A stretch of DNA of 64,000 nucleotides from Dyella japonica A8 (GCF_000725385.1 NZ_CP008884.1:3162001-3226000); one strand, 5' to 3'; shown: positions 44,201-53,107, counted from the stretch's first letter. Numbers and translations are program-made. Notes: generated by a model from the sequence alone, not told the origin.

Positions 44201-44783
44201 CCCGGTCGGAATCCTGCGTGGTGTAGCGGCCCGCAGTATCCAGGAACACCGCCTCGTCGGTGAACCACCAGTCGCAATTGCGGGTGCCGCCGATGCCGCG
44301 CAACGCCTGCTTGCCGAAGCGGTCGGACAACGGAAACTGCAGGCCCGAATGCTGCAGCAGCGTGCTCTTGCCCGAGCCCGGCGGGCCAATCACCACGTAC
44401 CACGGCAGCGTGTAGAGATTGGCGCCGCTGCGGCGCGTCTTGCGCAGCGTGTCCACGGCCTCCTGGAATCGCGCCTGCAGCTGCGCGCGCTCCGCCGCAC
44501 TGCGATCGCCACGATCCTGCTCGCTACGCGCGTCCTGCCCCGAAATCTCCTTGGAGAGCTGCTGCTGCCGATGGCGCGCGCGCAGCTGCTGGATCTGCAG
44601 CCACGCCGCCCATGCGACCACCAGCAGCACGATCAGTACCAGGCGTGCCTGGACGCTAGCCAGTGGCTGCGAGGCGCCGATGCCGAGATAAGGACCGGCC
44701 AGCCAGATCAACAGGGCCAGCAGCACGACACCCACCAGCGTGATGAACCAGCCTGCCTTGAGCAGTGAGACGATGTTCTTCAC
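41265..44783 (-). CDS. tssM: T6SS membrane-complex protein TssM (IcmF)
   Basis: A 1172-aa TssM, the inner-membrane backbone of the T6SS trans-envelope complex. Two N-terminal membrane helices (about 10-34 and 46-64) are followed by a Walker A motif GPPGSGKST at residues 133-141 and a Walker-B-like VFLDTAGRY; a third helix is at about 445-465 (AACYLAVVAATLLLLLGFAG). The large periplasmic part ends with the type VI IcmF C-terminal beta domain (WPGPTPGHVSIAAYDASG, FDYQGDWAFFRALQAA). Length and order match TssM proteins with NTP-binding motifs. It starts 3 bp after the tssL stop. Confidence 0.96.
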   Translation of the reverse strand: MKNIVSLLKAGWFITLVGVVLLALLIWLAGPYLGIGASQPLASVQARLVLIVLLVVAWAAWLQIQQLRARHRQQQLSKEISGQDARSEQDRGDRSAAERAQLQARFQEAVDTLRKTRRSGANLYTLPWYVVIGPPGSGKSTLLQHSGLQFPLSDRFGKQALRGIGGTRNCDWWFTDEAVFLDTAGRYTTQDSDRGADASAWSEFLKLLRRYRRRRPVNGVIVTMSLSDLLTMDEASRDEHVHLIRRRLDELVEHLRIGVPVYLVFTKCDLVAGFTEYFDDLNPDQRSQVWGVSFPVGKTMDGSAARQFADEFRLLLERLNTRLLDRLHGERDRTRRAAILAFPQQFSALGDVARQFVEGVFSGHAYGAPLLLRGAYFTSGTQEGTPIDRMMGAVARTFGLEASQVHAPGAQSRTFFVERLLKGVLFKESGFAGTNPALERRKLLLQAACYLAVVAATLLLLLGFAGSYARNSSYLAQVQSALKDLPEHADLSGAHDQKTYFALALQRLEALSGVVDIARQYRGQEPLSMRFGLYQGRAVGSELQDAYVRELNGLLLPGVAAQFRAGLVAHASEPQALYYYLKAYLMLGQPRHDNVDELAALTQLEWRRVFPDDVVLQKTLERHFQILLDDPGRLRAITLDNSLVEQARNTLRSADLASLIYGNLLLTAEGGDHAPLQLDKELGLLGNVFRRRSGTLLSQPLPPLYTQAAFEDEANQGIEKAVQGFAKDDWVFGAQPIDAMQRARLSQQVLALYEQDYIKAWDSLLADLQLQPVSDMPSASALAAKLAGPSSPLKLLLKLVRDNTSDLMRTPPPDAADKAVAAAAGAAQKKATSNALAATLAKAAGGKPEAATDKPGQAISDHFAALNKLSEGAPGAAPIDQTLTALDQLSKTMLTMTDFSSAASQPNPQLLLARQQAAQLPPPVSGWVDSLTGKSEALVASGAKGALDDQFQQTVVKDCGDFIRGRYPFAPDSRTDIPVQNFGEMFGYGGRFDTLYKQNLDKLIDATGKTWRWKNTPGVVTGSPAMLAQVQAADRIKQMYFRGGNLPEVDFTVLTPVLDAGIARLVVDVDGQKYDYQPGGAPSMAMKWPGPTPGHVSIAAYDASGTLLSSFDYQGDWAFFRALQAAKLQKQSDLRFIAGFDFGGRGARLGIQASNLRNPFLNDDVQRFRCGG

Positions 44784-44786
44784 AAC

Positions 44787-46112
44787 TCAGCTCCCGGGCA
44801 GATACAGGATCTCGACGCGACGGTTGCGCGTACGGTTGGCGGGCAGTTCGGGTGGGCGCGCGATCGGCTGCGAATCGCCGGCACCGCTGGATTCGAGACG
44901 TGCCGGGTTGTCCAGCGATTTGGCGAGCATGTCGCTGACCGCCTTCGCACGCGCCGCGGACAACTCGTAGTTGTCCTTGAACTTGAGCGAGCGCACGGGC
45001 TGGTCATCGGTGTGACCCACCACGATGGCGCGGCCAGGCACCTGGTTGAGCGCCTCGGCGATCTTGCGCAGCAACGGCAGTTGCGAAGGATCGACCTCGA
45101 CCCCGCCCGACGAAAACATGGTGGCTGCGTTGAGGCGCAGTTTGGCGCTGCCATCCGGTTGCTCGTCCACGTCCAGCTGCCCGGCCTGGATTTCAGGCGC
45201 CAGCAGCTGCCGCAGGCTTTTGTGTACAGGCGCCGGGCGCGCCGCATCTGCGGGCGGCACGGCACTGGACAAGCCGATGCGCGCGGCCTGGGCGCTCAAG
45301 GGTGCTGACAGCGCATTCAGCCGTACGTGGAAATACAGGAACGCACCCACCAGCACACTGGCCGCCGCCGCGCCGACCACCCATAGCGGCACGTAGCGCA
45401 TCAGCGGATTGCGCCGGTCTTCGATGCCGCGCCAGTGCGGCGCCAGCTCTTCGGCCGGCGCCGGGCGCTTCGCCTTGATCTGTCGATACAGGCTTTCCTG
45501 CAGGTCGGCCAGCCGGGCGCGCCCGCCGGCCTCTACCTGGTAACGCCCGCCAAAACCCAGAGCAAGACAGGTGTACATCAGCTCGATCAGGTCGATGTGT
45601 GCACCGAAGTCCTGGCATAGCCGGTCGAGGATAAGGAAGAACTTTTCGCCGCCGTAGCTCTCGCCATGGAAGGTCACCAGCAGCGTCTTCTGCGACCAGC
45701 CGCTCTGCTCGCCCCATGGCGCGCTCAGTACGGCCTCGTCGAGCATGGTGCACAGCACGTAGCGCGCAGCGGTGATGGTCTGCGTCGCGATGCCGGCCTC
45801 CTTGGCGCGATGCTCGAACTTGTGCACCTGCACCACGGCCTGCTCGCGCAGATGCGCCGGGTTGGGCGGCGCAACGCTGTGCCTCAGCTGCACACCCAGC
45901 AACAACAAGGGGCTGGCCGCCTGCACCAGCGGGTTCATGCCGCCGCCAAGGAGCTCGCTGATATCCGTGCGCTCGGGCTCCGGCGCGGGCATGACCGGCA
46001 CCGGTCCGGCCGCTGGCGCGGATGGCTGTGCGGCAGGCCCGCCGCTCTGGCGCGGACGCACTATCGTGGCGTCACGCATGGACTCGTCGTCGTAAGGCCG
46101 TTCGGTATTCAT
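44787..46112 (-). CDS. tssL: T6SS TssL with C-terminal OmpA domain
   Basis: A 441-aa TssL (DotU) of the extended class. The N-terminal DotU cytoplasmic domain (about 60-235) includes QTITAARYVLCTMLDEAVLSAPWG and YGGEKFFLILDRL. One membrane helix is at about 245-267 (LWVVGAAAASVLVGAFLYF). A periplasmic peptidoglycan-binding OmpA domain (about 320-441) shows VVGHTDDQPVRSLKFKDNYELSAARAKAVS and NRRVEILYLP. It anchors the T6SS complex to the cell wall. It follows tssK by 4 bp and precedes tssM by 3 bp. Confidence 0.95.
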   Translation of the reverse strand: MNTERPYDDESMRDATIVRPRQSGGPAAQPSAPAAGPVPVMPAPEPERTDISELLGGGMNPLVQAASPLLLLGVQLRHSVAPPNPAHLREQAVVQVHKFEHRAKEAGIATQTITAARYVLCTMLDEAVLSAPWGEQSGWSQKTLLVTFHGESYGGEKFFLILDRLCQDFGAHIDLIELMYTCLALGFGGRYQVEAGGRARLADLQESLYRQIKAKRPAPAEELAPHWRGIEDRRNPLMRYVPLWVVGAAAASVLVGAFLYFHVRLNALSAPLSAQAARIGLSSAVPPADAARPAPVHKSLRQLLAPEIQAGQLDVDEQPDGSAKLRLNAATMFSSGGVEVDPSQLPLLRKIAEALNQVPGRAIVVGHTDDQPVRSLKFKDNYELSAARAKAVSDMLAKSLDNPARLESSGAGDSQPIARPPELPANRTRNRRVEILYLPGS

Positions 46113-46116
46113 CTGC

Positions 46117-47454
46117 TTAGCCCCTGATGGCCCACAGCTGCAGATCCAGACCGGAGAACTCGCTGCCGAAATGGAAGGCGATGCCGCCCGACGTCTTCAG
46201 TTCGCGCCACATGGACGAGTTCTTGTCGAACTCGAAATACACGTAGCCCGAGTGATAGGGAATCTGGCGCGGTGCCACGGCAAGCGGATTGGCCACGATG
46301 CCCGGCAGCTGGAGGTTCACCAGGTCACGGATCTTCTCCACCGGCCCGATCTTGGCCTGCGCGGGCAATTGCCGACGCAGGTCCTCCGACTTGAGATCCG
46401 CCTTGGCGGCCAGCACGAAGGCCGCGGTATCCAGCAGGCCAAGGTCCGGAACAACAGCGACCCACACGCCGTACTTGCGTTGCTGCAGCGGAATGGGAAT
46501 GGCCGTCTGTTCCATCACCGCACTCAGACTCTGGCGCAGGGCCAGCATCACCGGCTCGAAACTTTCCTGCAGCGCATCCTGCCGGTACGGCGGAAAGGCG
46601 GGTGCACGCTTGCCGGCCGTGGTGAACGTGGCCAATTCACCGGCCATCTCCACCAGCACGCGGTAGAGATCTTCCGGGTGCGCCACAGGTGCCGCGGACC
46701 AGTGCGCCACCAATGGCTGGTAGCGGTTGACTACTTGCAGCAGGAGGAAGTCCGCGATCTCCGCGGCACCGCCGCGATCCGTCAGCGCCACGCGACCGGC
46801 CAGCGCCTCCCCACGTTGATGCAGCAGCCCGAGCAGTTCGACCAGAAAGGTGCTCAGGCGCGACGCCGCCTGGCAACTCATGACACTGGGTATGAAACCC
46901 TCGTCCAGCACCACGCGCTGGTCCGGCCGGCATTCCAGTACGCGCACCAGTGGAATGCGCGAAAGCCCTTCCAGCGGATGCGACTGCGGCAGGAGGCGGC
47001 TACTGAGTCCGCCGACCTCGAGCAGCGCCGTACCTTCGACGCTGCCGGAGGCATCGCCTACTTCGGTCTCGCGCACGCGGTAACGGAACAGCTTGTCGGC
47101 GGGCGCATCCGGCCAGCCGCTCTCCGCCTGCGAGGGTGAGCGCAGCGGCAGGGTGAGATAGACGGTCTGGTCACGCCAGTTGAGATCGATCTCCAGCGCG
47201 GGCGGCAACGGATCGTCGCCCGGCATGGCGAAGGGCGTGCCGTCCGGAAAGACGCCGCGTGCACGACGAATGCCGAACTTGCCCATGGCGAGCAGGTTGG
47301 TTTCCAGCTCCAGCTCGGTGAAGCCCCATGCATAAGGCCGCAAGGCCTCGCTGCGCAACGCAACGAAGCGCTCGAGGTAGCGCTCCTGTTGCTGCATGTG
47401 CTGTGGACGAAGGAACAGGCCTTCGCTCCAAACGACTTTGTTGTTCTGGGTCAT
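46117..47454 (-). CDS. tssK: T6SS baseplate protein TssK
   Basis: A 445-aa TssK that links the baseplate to the membrane complex. The start MTQNNKVVWSEGLFLRPQHMQQQERYLE is the universal TssK N-terminus, so ATG 47454 is used although the frame is open to 47601. The rest is typical of the family: LSRIPLVRVLECRPDQRVVLDEGFIPSVMSCQAA in the middle and HSGYVYFEFDKNSSMWRELKTSGGIAFHFG near the C-terminus. Normally tssJ lies next to it; here the upstream neighbour is an AraC-type regulator 121 bp away. Confidence 0.96.
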   Translation of the reverse strand: MTQNNKVVWSEGLFLRPQHMQQQERYLERFVALRSEALRPYAWGFTELELETNLLAMGKFGIRRARGVFPDGTPFAMPGDDPLPPALEIDLNWRDQTVYLTLPLRSPSQAESGWPDAPADKLFRYRVRETEVGDASGSVEGTALLEVGGLSSRLLPQSHPLEGLSRIPLVRVLECRPDQRVVLDEGFIPSVMSCQAASRLSTFLVELLGLLHQRGEALAGRVALTDRGGAAEIADFLLLQVVNRYQPLVAHWSAAPVAHPEDLYRVLVEMAGELATFTTAGKRAPAFPPYRQDALQESFEPVMLALRQSLSAVMEQTAIPIPLQQRKYGVWVAVVPDLGLLDTAAFVLAAKADLKSEDLRRQLPAQAKIGPVEKIRDLVNLQLPGIVANPLAVAPRQIPYHSGYVYFEFDKNSSMWRELKTSGGIAFHFGSEFSGLDLQLWAIRG

Positions 47455-47575
47455 CTGTCGCGCCCGCCCATTGCGATGGCCGTCCGGGTCGTCGCGCGCG
47501 GCACCCGGCCACTCCTGCAGGCGCCGTGGAATGAACTGCGGCGCGAGCGAACGATCGACTGTCGGCAAGTGTGGT

Positions 47576-48163
47576 TCATGGTTTGGTGACGCACCCGGCA
47601 TTCCGTCTCACCGAGTCCGGCGCGAAAGCGACGGCCTCCGACGCCACCGCCAGGTCATACGCTTCTTCGATGACATGGCCGACCTGCTCGTCATCGGTGG
47701 CATGCACAAGCACGGTGCAGCCGCGGCAACGCTTGCGCCACTGTGCCGGCGAGATGCCGTACGTGGCATGGAATGCGCGCTGGAACTGGCGCTCCGAGGC
47801 AAAGCCAAGCTCGTACAGAAGCCAGGTGATGCTGCACCCGGGGTCGTCCATCAGATGCTTGTGCGCATAGCCGAGGCGTCGCTGGCGGATGTATCGGCTT
47901 ACCCCGCCTTCGTCGCCAAACAAGCGGCACAAGGTGGACCGCGATACACCGAACGCACGGATCAACGAAGCGATGCCGAGAGAGTCGTCACCAAGGTTGG
48001 CATCGATGTAGGCGCGTATGCGCCGATGCAGGCCTACCCCGAAATCTGGGTATACCACGGTGCGGGGTGGCGGCACTCCACCGGCCATCGTCGTGGTGGC
48101 ATGCCGTATTTCCTCCGAAAACGCCGCTGCACATGGCGTGCGCCATGTTCCTTCCACGCTCAT
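47576..48163 (-). CDS. AraC-family regulator in the T6SS cluster
   Basis: A 195-aa regulator with an AraC-type double HTH at about residues 45-145 (IRAYIDANLGDDSLGIASLIRAFGVSRSTLCRLF, then SITWLLYELGFASERQFQRAFHATYGISPAQWRK). ATG 48163 is chosen because AGGGGG lies 6 bases upstream. There is no cupin-type sensing domain at the N-terminus; only about 40 residues precede the HTH. A tail of about 45 residues after the HTH (VLVHATDDEQVGHVIEEAYDLA) has no known match. Located just upstream of tssK on the same strand, it probably controls the tssK-M operon. Confidence 0.85.
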   Translation of the reverse strand: MSVEGTWRTPCAAAFSEEIRHATTTMAGGVPPPRTVVYPDFGVGLHRRIRAYIDANLGDDSLGIASLIRAFGVSRSTLCRLFGDEGGVSRYIRQRRLGYAHKHLMDDPGCSITWLLYELGFASERQFQRAFHATYGISPAQWRKRCRGCTVLVHATDDEQVGHVIEEAYDLAVASEAVAFAPDSVRRNAGCVTKP

Positions 48164-48547
48164 CGGTAGCCCCCTGTCGCTAGGCAAAACCGCGCCAACC
48201 TTCCAAGGGTGGCGCGTGTGAGGCAAAGTCATCGGTGGGCGGAGCAGAGAGATGACTTGGCCTCGGGACAAGTGGCGCATCCGTCGGATAGCCTCTTGTT
48301 CGCCAGAGAGCATAGGATCGTGCTTGCCCTGGCGCATCGGACCAAAGTCCTAGTTCGAGGCGGAAATTCGGCAAAAAAGCACTAGGCCTGATGGTGTGGA
48401 CGTTGCGTTCGGCAACACTCTACTGCCTTCCAATCCGATGACTGGAAGTACCGCGACAGCAGCTCTTTGCACTGCGATCGAACCTTTCCCTGGCTTTATC
48501 TGCGTTACCGTCGCGCGATCGCGTCACCGCACGACACAACCTGCTAT
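48164..48547. other. Promoter region of the AraC-type gene
   Basis: About 384 bp without a supported gene, lower in GC than its surroundings. The response regulator ends at 48548 and the AraC-type gene starts at 48163, both on the minus strand. It presumably carries the promoter for the AraC-tssK segment. I see no convincing sigma-54 pattern or terminator. Confidence 0.5.
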
Positions 48548-49195
48548 CTACATCGAATGACGCAACAGGCCGCCGCGACGCGCGACGATGGTTGCCTGCG
48601 TGCGATTGGGCACGTCCAGCACCGCCAGCACGGCCGACATGTGTGCCTTCACCGTTTTCTCGGCCATGCCAAGCCGGCTTGAAATCTCTCCGTTGCGCAG
48701 GCCTTCGCAGGCCAATCGCAACACTTCGGTCTGCCGCGGGGTGAGCCTGCCGAGCAGCACGGCATCATCCGCGCGCATCGCATGCACGCCCGCCTGCGCA
48801 AACGCGGCAGGGACATAGTCCTGTCCTGACAGCACGCGCGCCATGGCATCGAGCAGGCCGTGGCTGTCGGCGCTCTTATGGATATAGCCGTGCGCGCCAG
48901 CGGACAGCGCGCGATGCACATCGACCGGATCCCGCGACGCCGACACCACCAGGATGCGCAGCTTGCGCCTCAATTGGCGCAGGTAACGAAGCAATACATT
49001 GCCTGCGATGTCGGACAAATAGATGTCCATCATCACCAGATCGATTTCCTTGTGCGCATTGAGCACCTCCATGGCTTCCTTGCCGGTGGAGACGGCATGG
49101 ATGGGCATGTCCTGGAATTCCCGCGCGATGGTCAGCGCGATACCTTCGCGGAACATGGCGTGGTCATCGATCAGCAGGAAGCCAGACACTTTCAT
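48548..49195 (-). CDS. NarL/FixJ-type response regulator
   Basis: A 215-aa two-component response regulator. The receiver domain (about 5-120) has the acidic pair D10-D11 (LIDDHAMF), the phospho-acceptor D57 (VMMDIYLSD) and the conserved Lys in HKSADSHG. A LuxR-type HTH (about 145-205) reads LTPRQTEVLRLACEGLRNGEISSRLGMAEKTVKAHMSAVLAVLDV. ATG 49195 follows GGGGGA and lies 25 bp after the FHA gene's stop. No histidine kinase is in the window. Placement inside the T6SS cluster makes T6SS control likely, though the input signal is unknown. Confidence 0.93.
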   Translation of the reverse strand: MKVSGFLLIDDHAMFREGIALTIAREFQDMPIHAVSTGKEAMEVLNAHKEIDLVMMDIYLSDIAGNVLLRYLRQLRRKLRILVVSASRDPVDVHRALSAGAHGYIHKSADSHGLLDAMARVLSGQDYVPAAFAQAGVHAMRADDAVLLGRLTPRQTEVLRLACEGLRNGEISSRLGMAEKTVKAHMSAVLAVLDVPNRTQATIVARRGGLLRHSM

Positions 49196-49220
49196 CGTCC
49201 CCCGTCTTCGTGATCGCCCG

Positions 49221-50513
49221 TCAACGACGTGTCGGCGCCATGGCTGCCCGGCGCGCGGACTTGAGCCGGGCCAGCTGGGCCTCGTAGGCGCGCGCAAACT
49301 CGTCGCCAAACAGACGGCGGAAACAGCCGTCCGGATCTTTCGATAATTCGTCGAAGTTCTCCCGGTACCGCTCCCAGTAGCGCCCCTTGCCCGAGAACGC
49401 CGAGCGGCGCGCGGCACTGTCCGTTTCCCGTTCGAAGCGGTCCGGATTGAAGTGGAACAGCAGCGAGTCGAACGCGGCGCGCATGCCGGCGAGCATCGCC
49501 ATCTGGTGGCAACGGATATCGTCGAAGGCATCGTCGAACGCGGCACTGCCGGCCAGGAAGGCGGCGCTGGGCGGCGCCATGATCTTCTGCATGGCCTCCT
49601 CCGGCGTCGCGGCAAACTTCAGCGGGTTGTTCTCCGAACGCTGGATGATGGTGACCGGCAGGCGGAACGTGTTTTTGATCTCCGCACGTGCGCGCAGCAC
49701 GTCCATCACACCGTCGACCACGATACGGAAAATCTGTTCCAGTTCCGCCGGCATGGAGGCCGCCGCAGGCGCGGGTGCCGGAGCCGGCGTGACCGCCGCC
49801 GGGCTCGCCGCCACCGGTGGCGACGCGAAGTCGCCCATGGTCAGATCCCAGTTCTCCGGCAAGGCCTGGTGCTGGGTGCTCGCATGGGGTGGACGGAAGT
49901 GATCCTCGATGCCGGGACTGTGATTCCAGCCGGGCGATGCCGCCGCCTCGCGGACCGGCGGCTGGGACGATAGCGGCGCGTTGAGGAAGCTCAGCGGATC
50001 AAGATCGCCACCGGGCAGGACGGCACCCGGGCCATCAATCAGATTGTCCAGTGACGACGTGTGCGCCGGGGCGGGCCCGGGGCCCAGCATGTCCAGGTCG
50101 AAGGCCTCGTGCACAGGCAGGGCCGATACAGGAGCCGGTGCCGGTGCCGGCGCGGGTGTCGGCGCGACGTGTGTCCGGTCAGGTTCGGCGGCAGCGCCAT
50201 CGCGCAAGGCCACCTCCACCTCGAAGCTGTCGATCTGCAGGCGGTCGCCGTGATTCAGCGCGGATGGCTCGCCTTTGGCCAGCGCCATGCCGTTGAGCAG
50301 CATGCCGTTGGTGCTGCGGTCTTCGACGAAGTACAGGCCATTGAGGAAGCGGATCATGGCGTGCGTGCGCGACACGCCGGACGCGTTGAGCACCCAATCG
50401 CAGTCGTCCGAACGGCCGATGCTGCCGCCCTGCCCTTCGAACGCCTTGTGGCGACGGCTGCCGAATTGCGCGGCCTGCTGTCCGACAACGGCGAGGATCA
50501 AGGTCTTGGACAC
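49221..50513 (-). CDS. tagH: T6SS FHA-domain protein (Fha/TagH)
   Basis: A 430-aa scaffold protein with an N-terminal forkhead-associated domain (about 25-95: GGSIGRSDDCDWVLNASGVSRTHAMIRFLNGLYFVEDRSTNGMLLNG) that binds phosphothreonine. A long Pro/Ala linker follows, then the C-terminal T6SS-specific FHA-associated domain (about 265-425: FRIVVDGVMDVLRARAEIKNTFRLPVTIIQ.SENNPLKF, and ARLKSARR at the end). I use GTG 50513 (VSKTLILAVV), which has AAGGG upstream. Fha is the classic substrate of PpkA and PppA and triggers assembly of the apparatus. Confidence 0.93.
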   Translation of the reverse strand: MSKTLILAVVGQQAAQFGSRRHKAFEGQGGSIGRSDDCDWVLNASGVSRTHAMIRFLNGLYFVEDRSTNGMLLNGMALAKGEPSALNHGDRLQIDSFEVEVALRDGAAAEPDRTHVAPTPAPAPAPAPVSALPVHEAFDLDMLGPGPAPAHTSSLDNLIDGPGAVLPGGDLDPLSFLNAPLSSQPPVREAAASPGWNHSPGIEDHFRPPHASTQHQALPENWDLTMGDFASPPVAASPAAVTPAPAPAPAAASMPAELEQIFRIVVDGVMDVLRARAEIKNTFRLPVTIIQRSENNPLKFAATPEEAMQKIMAPPSAAFLAGSAAFDDAFDDIRCHQMAMLAGMRAAFDSLLFHFNPDRFERETDSAARRSAFSGKGRYWERYRENFDELSKDPDGCFRRLFGDEFARAYEAQLARLKSARRAAMAPTRR

Positions 50514-50550
50514 GCGTTCATCCCTTTTCCAGTCAATGGCCGTGTACTGC

Positions 50551-51090
50551 TCAAGCGCCCGCACGTTCTGTTTCGAGCAGGTTCATGGCGTGCCCGATGA
50601 AGGCCACGCGGCGCGCCTCGAACGCGTCCGCCACCAGCGCCGCCAACAGGTTGATCACTGCGACAGCGGCGCGCGCCGTCAAATGGTCGGCCGGTGGAAC
50701 TGGCGTGGCCTGTGTCGCGGGTGCAAGGCTGCCGCCCGCCCAGCCCGCCGACGCGGCCAGCCATGCGCCGAGTGACTGGTATCCGCCGGTGGTCGCAAAT
50801 TCGAATGCGGCGCGCCGGTTGCCCTCGCTTGGATCGCGCACCCATTTCTCCGCCAGCGACGCGCCCGCCAGGGCTTCGCCGTCCAGCGCCTGTCCGCGCG
50901 CGCACTGGCACAGCCAGGCCACGGCGTAGCGCTTGGGCAGCAGCCTTGCCAGCAGCTTCAGCGCATCCGTGGTCATGCCGGCATCCAGCAGCTCCCGCAC
51001 GGCGGACTGCGGCGTCATCTCCGCGTGCAGGCGCGCGACGGCGTCGGGCGAAAGATCCATCTGGCGGGCGGCCTGCATCAGGGCGGACAT
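50551..51090 (-). CDS. T6SS-associated protein, DUF6931-like
   Basis: A 179-aa mostly helical protein. The pattern of a Tyr/Trp/Cys-rich helix (LPKRYAVAWLCQCARG), EKWVRDPSEGNRRAAFEFA, and GAWLAASAGWAGGSLAP followed by AVAVINLLAALVA resembles the DUF6931 family found in T6SS gene clusters; the family name is from memory. No enzyme motif is visible. It lies between vgrG (10 bp gap) and the FHA gene (37 bp gap), so it is part of the operon. A loading or adaptor role for VgrG is possible, but only from context. Confidence 0.7.
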   Translation of the reverse strand: MSALMQAARQMDLSPDAVARLHAEMTPQSAVRELLDAGMTTDALKLLARLLPKRYAVAWLCQCARGQALDGEALAGASLAEKWVRDPSEGNRRAAFEFATTGGYQSLGAWLAASAGWAGGSLAPATQATPVPPADHLTARAAVAVINLLAALVADAFEARRVAFIGHAMNLLETERAGA

Positions 51091-51100
51091 GGGCGCTTCC

Positions 51101-53107
51101 TCAGCCGATCATGGTGATGCCGCCACCGAGCTTGGCCATGCCCTCGCCGTTGAGGGTGAGCATGGCGCCCTTCACCGTGGTCATGGCGGCACCATTGACC
51201 TCCAGCATGCCGTCGGAATGCACCTTGAGGCTTGCGCCCGCGCCGATATCCATGGTGGCTCCTGCCTTGACGCCTACTTCGACCTGGCCTTCCACTTTCA
51301 CGCTTACGTCACCCGTGATCTTCACGTTGACGCCCTTGATCTCGATCTCGCCGGAGCTCTTCATCACGATGCTGGACGCGCCGGCCACCAGCTGGATCTC
51401 ACTGCCCGCCGTGAGCTTGAAGGTTTGGCCGACGCTGGTAGTGGCGTTCTGGGTCACGTCCAGCTTGTCGTCGTTGCCGACGCTGAGCTTGCGGTCGTGC
51501 TGCACGGTTTCGGTCTGGTCGTTTTTGACGGTGACCGTCTCATCGTGCGAGATCTCGACGAAGTGGTCATTTTCCACCTCTTCGCGCATGTCCTTCTGTG
51601 CGTGCAGATACAGTTCTTCGCTGCCTTTCTTGTCTTCGAAGCGGATCTCGTTGTAGTCGTCGGTGCCGCCCTGCAGGCTGCGGCTCTTGATGCCGCTCTG
51701 GGTCTTGTTGTCCGGCAGGCTGTACGGCGGCGGGTTGTCGGCGTTGTAGACGCTACCGATGATCAGCGGCCGGTCCGGATCGCCTTCCAGGAAGCTCACC
51801 ACCACTTCCTGGCCCACCCGCGGAATGCTTACCGCACCCCAGCTCTTGCCTGCCCAAGGTGATGCGACCCGTACCGGGCAGGACTGTCGGCCGTTCTGCC
51901 TGTCGAGCTTGTTCCAGTGGAAGATGACCTGGATGCGGCCATGCTTGTCCACCGCGATGTCCTCGGCGGTATCGCCGGCGACCACGGCCGTCTGCAGGCC
52001 GGCGATGGTGGGGCGGATCGCCTGCGGCAGGCTGCGGAACGGCAGTTTGCTTTCGATCGCCTCCAGCTCGCAGGTGAACGGTTCGCCGTCGCTGTCGCCG
52101 GAGGCATACCCGCTTTCGGCCAGGCGGATGCGCGTGGCGATGACCAGGTACTCCTGGTTCCATGCGCGACGCGGAAAATCCTTCAGTTCGAACAACGCGC
52201 CAACCGCCATGCCGCAGGCATTGGTGCTTCCCTCGTAGCGCGAGCGCTGCACATTGCGCGCCTCGGCCTGCACGCGTGCATAGCGCTCGCCCGTGGCGGT
52301 GACCTCATGCGCGCCGGGGTAGTCGAATACCTCCAGGCCGGAAATCTCATGGCAATCGCCCGCCTGCCCGATCTCCTCGGTGGCCAGCAGCGAGGTGCGC
52401 GGATTGAGGGGGTCGTAGTCGGTGAGCTGTACCTTGGTGGCGTGCACCCCGCGCAGTTGCCGCCAGGCATCGACCGATGCCGCGTTGCGCTTACCCTGCT
52501 GCACTGGTGGCGCATAGGGAATCTTTTCGAACGATGGCGTGCGCGCGTGTGCACCCAGCGCATCGGCCAGCACCATGGTGTGCGCGCCGTCCGCATGCGT
52601 GAAGAAATAGTAGATGCCTTCTTGCTCCAGCAGGCGGCTGATGAAGTTGAAATAGTCCTCGCGGTATTGCACGCAGTAATCGCGCTTGTCGTAGTTGCCG
52701 CTCAGGCTCAACTTCAGGTCGCCGTAGCCGATCTCGCCCAGCACCGTGCGCACGATGTCCGGCACGCTCTGGTCCACAAAGATGCGGCAGTCCACCTTGC
52801 GGGTGAGCAGCCAGGGTTTGGGCGCCAGGGTCACGCGGTATACCGCGTAACTGAGCTTGTCGATGGTGCGGAAGCCGGTTTGCGCGGCCTCGATGACAAT
52901 GCCATTGAAGTACCGCGTGTAGCCGTCCGCCGCGACGAACTTCACTGTCATGGACGTACCCAGTAGCTGGCGAAGATTCACCTGGTCGTCCTGGCTCAGC
53001 AGTTCCAACTCATAGCGGAACAGCCGGCCCAGTGGCTCGTCGGCGCGCATGCTGGCAAACAGCAGCTTGTCGCCGAGATCGCTGGACAGGGTGATCGCAT
53101 GAGCCAT
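51101..53107 (-). CDS. vgrG: T6SS spike protein VgrG (TssI)
   Basis: A 668-aa VgrG, the trimeric tip of the T6SS needle. It contains the gp27-like base (about 1-370, with YCVQYREDYFNFISRLLEQEGIYYFFTH), the gp5 OB fold (about 385-470, GRIQVIFHWNKLDRQNGRQSCPVRVASPWAGKSWGAVSIPRVGQEVVVSFLEGDPDRPLIIGSVYN), and the beta-helix needle with VEVGVKAGATMDIGAGASLKVHS. It ends right after the needle (KLGGGITMIG), so it has no C-terminal effector domain; cargo must be carried separately, for example through the adjacent PAAR protein. A 183-bp gap upstream may hold its own promoter. Confidence 0.96.
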   Translation of the reverse strand: MAHAITLSSDLGDKLLFASMRADEPLGRLFRYELELLSQDDQVNLRQLLGTSMTVKFVAADGYTRYFNGIVIEAAQTGFRTIDKLSYAVYRVTLAPKPWLLTRKVDCRIFVDQSVPDIVRTVLGEIGYGDLKLSLSGNYDKRDYCVQYREDYFNFISRLLEQEGIYYFFTHADGAHTMVLADALGAHARTPSFEKIPYAPPVQQGKRNAASVDAWRQLRGVHATKVQLTDYDPLNPRTSLLATEEIGQAGDCHEISGLEVFDYPGAHEVTATGERYARVQAEARNVQRSRYEGSTNACGMAVGALFELKDFPRRAWNQEYLVIATRIRLAESGYASGDSDGEPFTCELEAIESKLPFRSLPQAIRPTIAGLQTAVVAGDTAEDIAVDKHGRIQVIFHWNKLDRQNGRQSCPVRVASPWAGKSWGAVSIPRVGQEVVVSFLEGDPDRPLIIGSVYNADNPPPYSLPDNKTQSGIKSRSLQGGTDDYNEIRFEDKKGSEELYLHAQKDMREEVENDHFVEISHDETVTVKNDQTETVQHDRKLSVGNDDKLDVTQNATTSVGQTFKLTAGSEIQLVAGASSIVMKSSGEIEIKGVNVKITGDVSVKVEGQVEVGVKAGATMDIGAGASLKVHSDGMLEVNGAAMTTVKGAMLTLNGEGMAKLGGGITMIG

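Noticed and set aside
41499..44768. Open frame of over 1000 codons on the plus strand opposite tssM
   Set aside because: It is antisense to a certain tssM gene; its composition is His/Gln/Arg-rich without domains, as expected from high-GC shadow frames.
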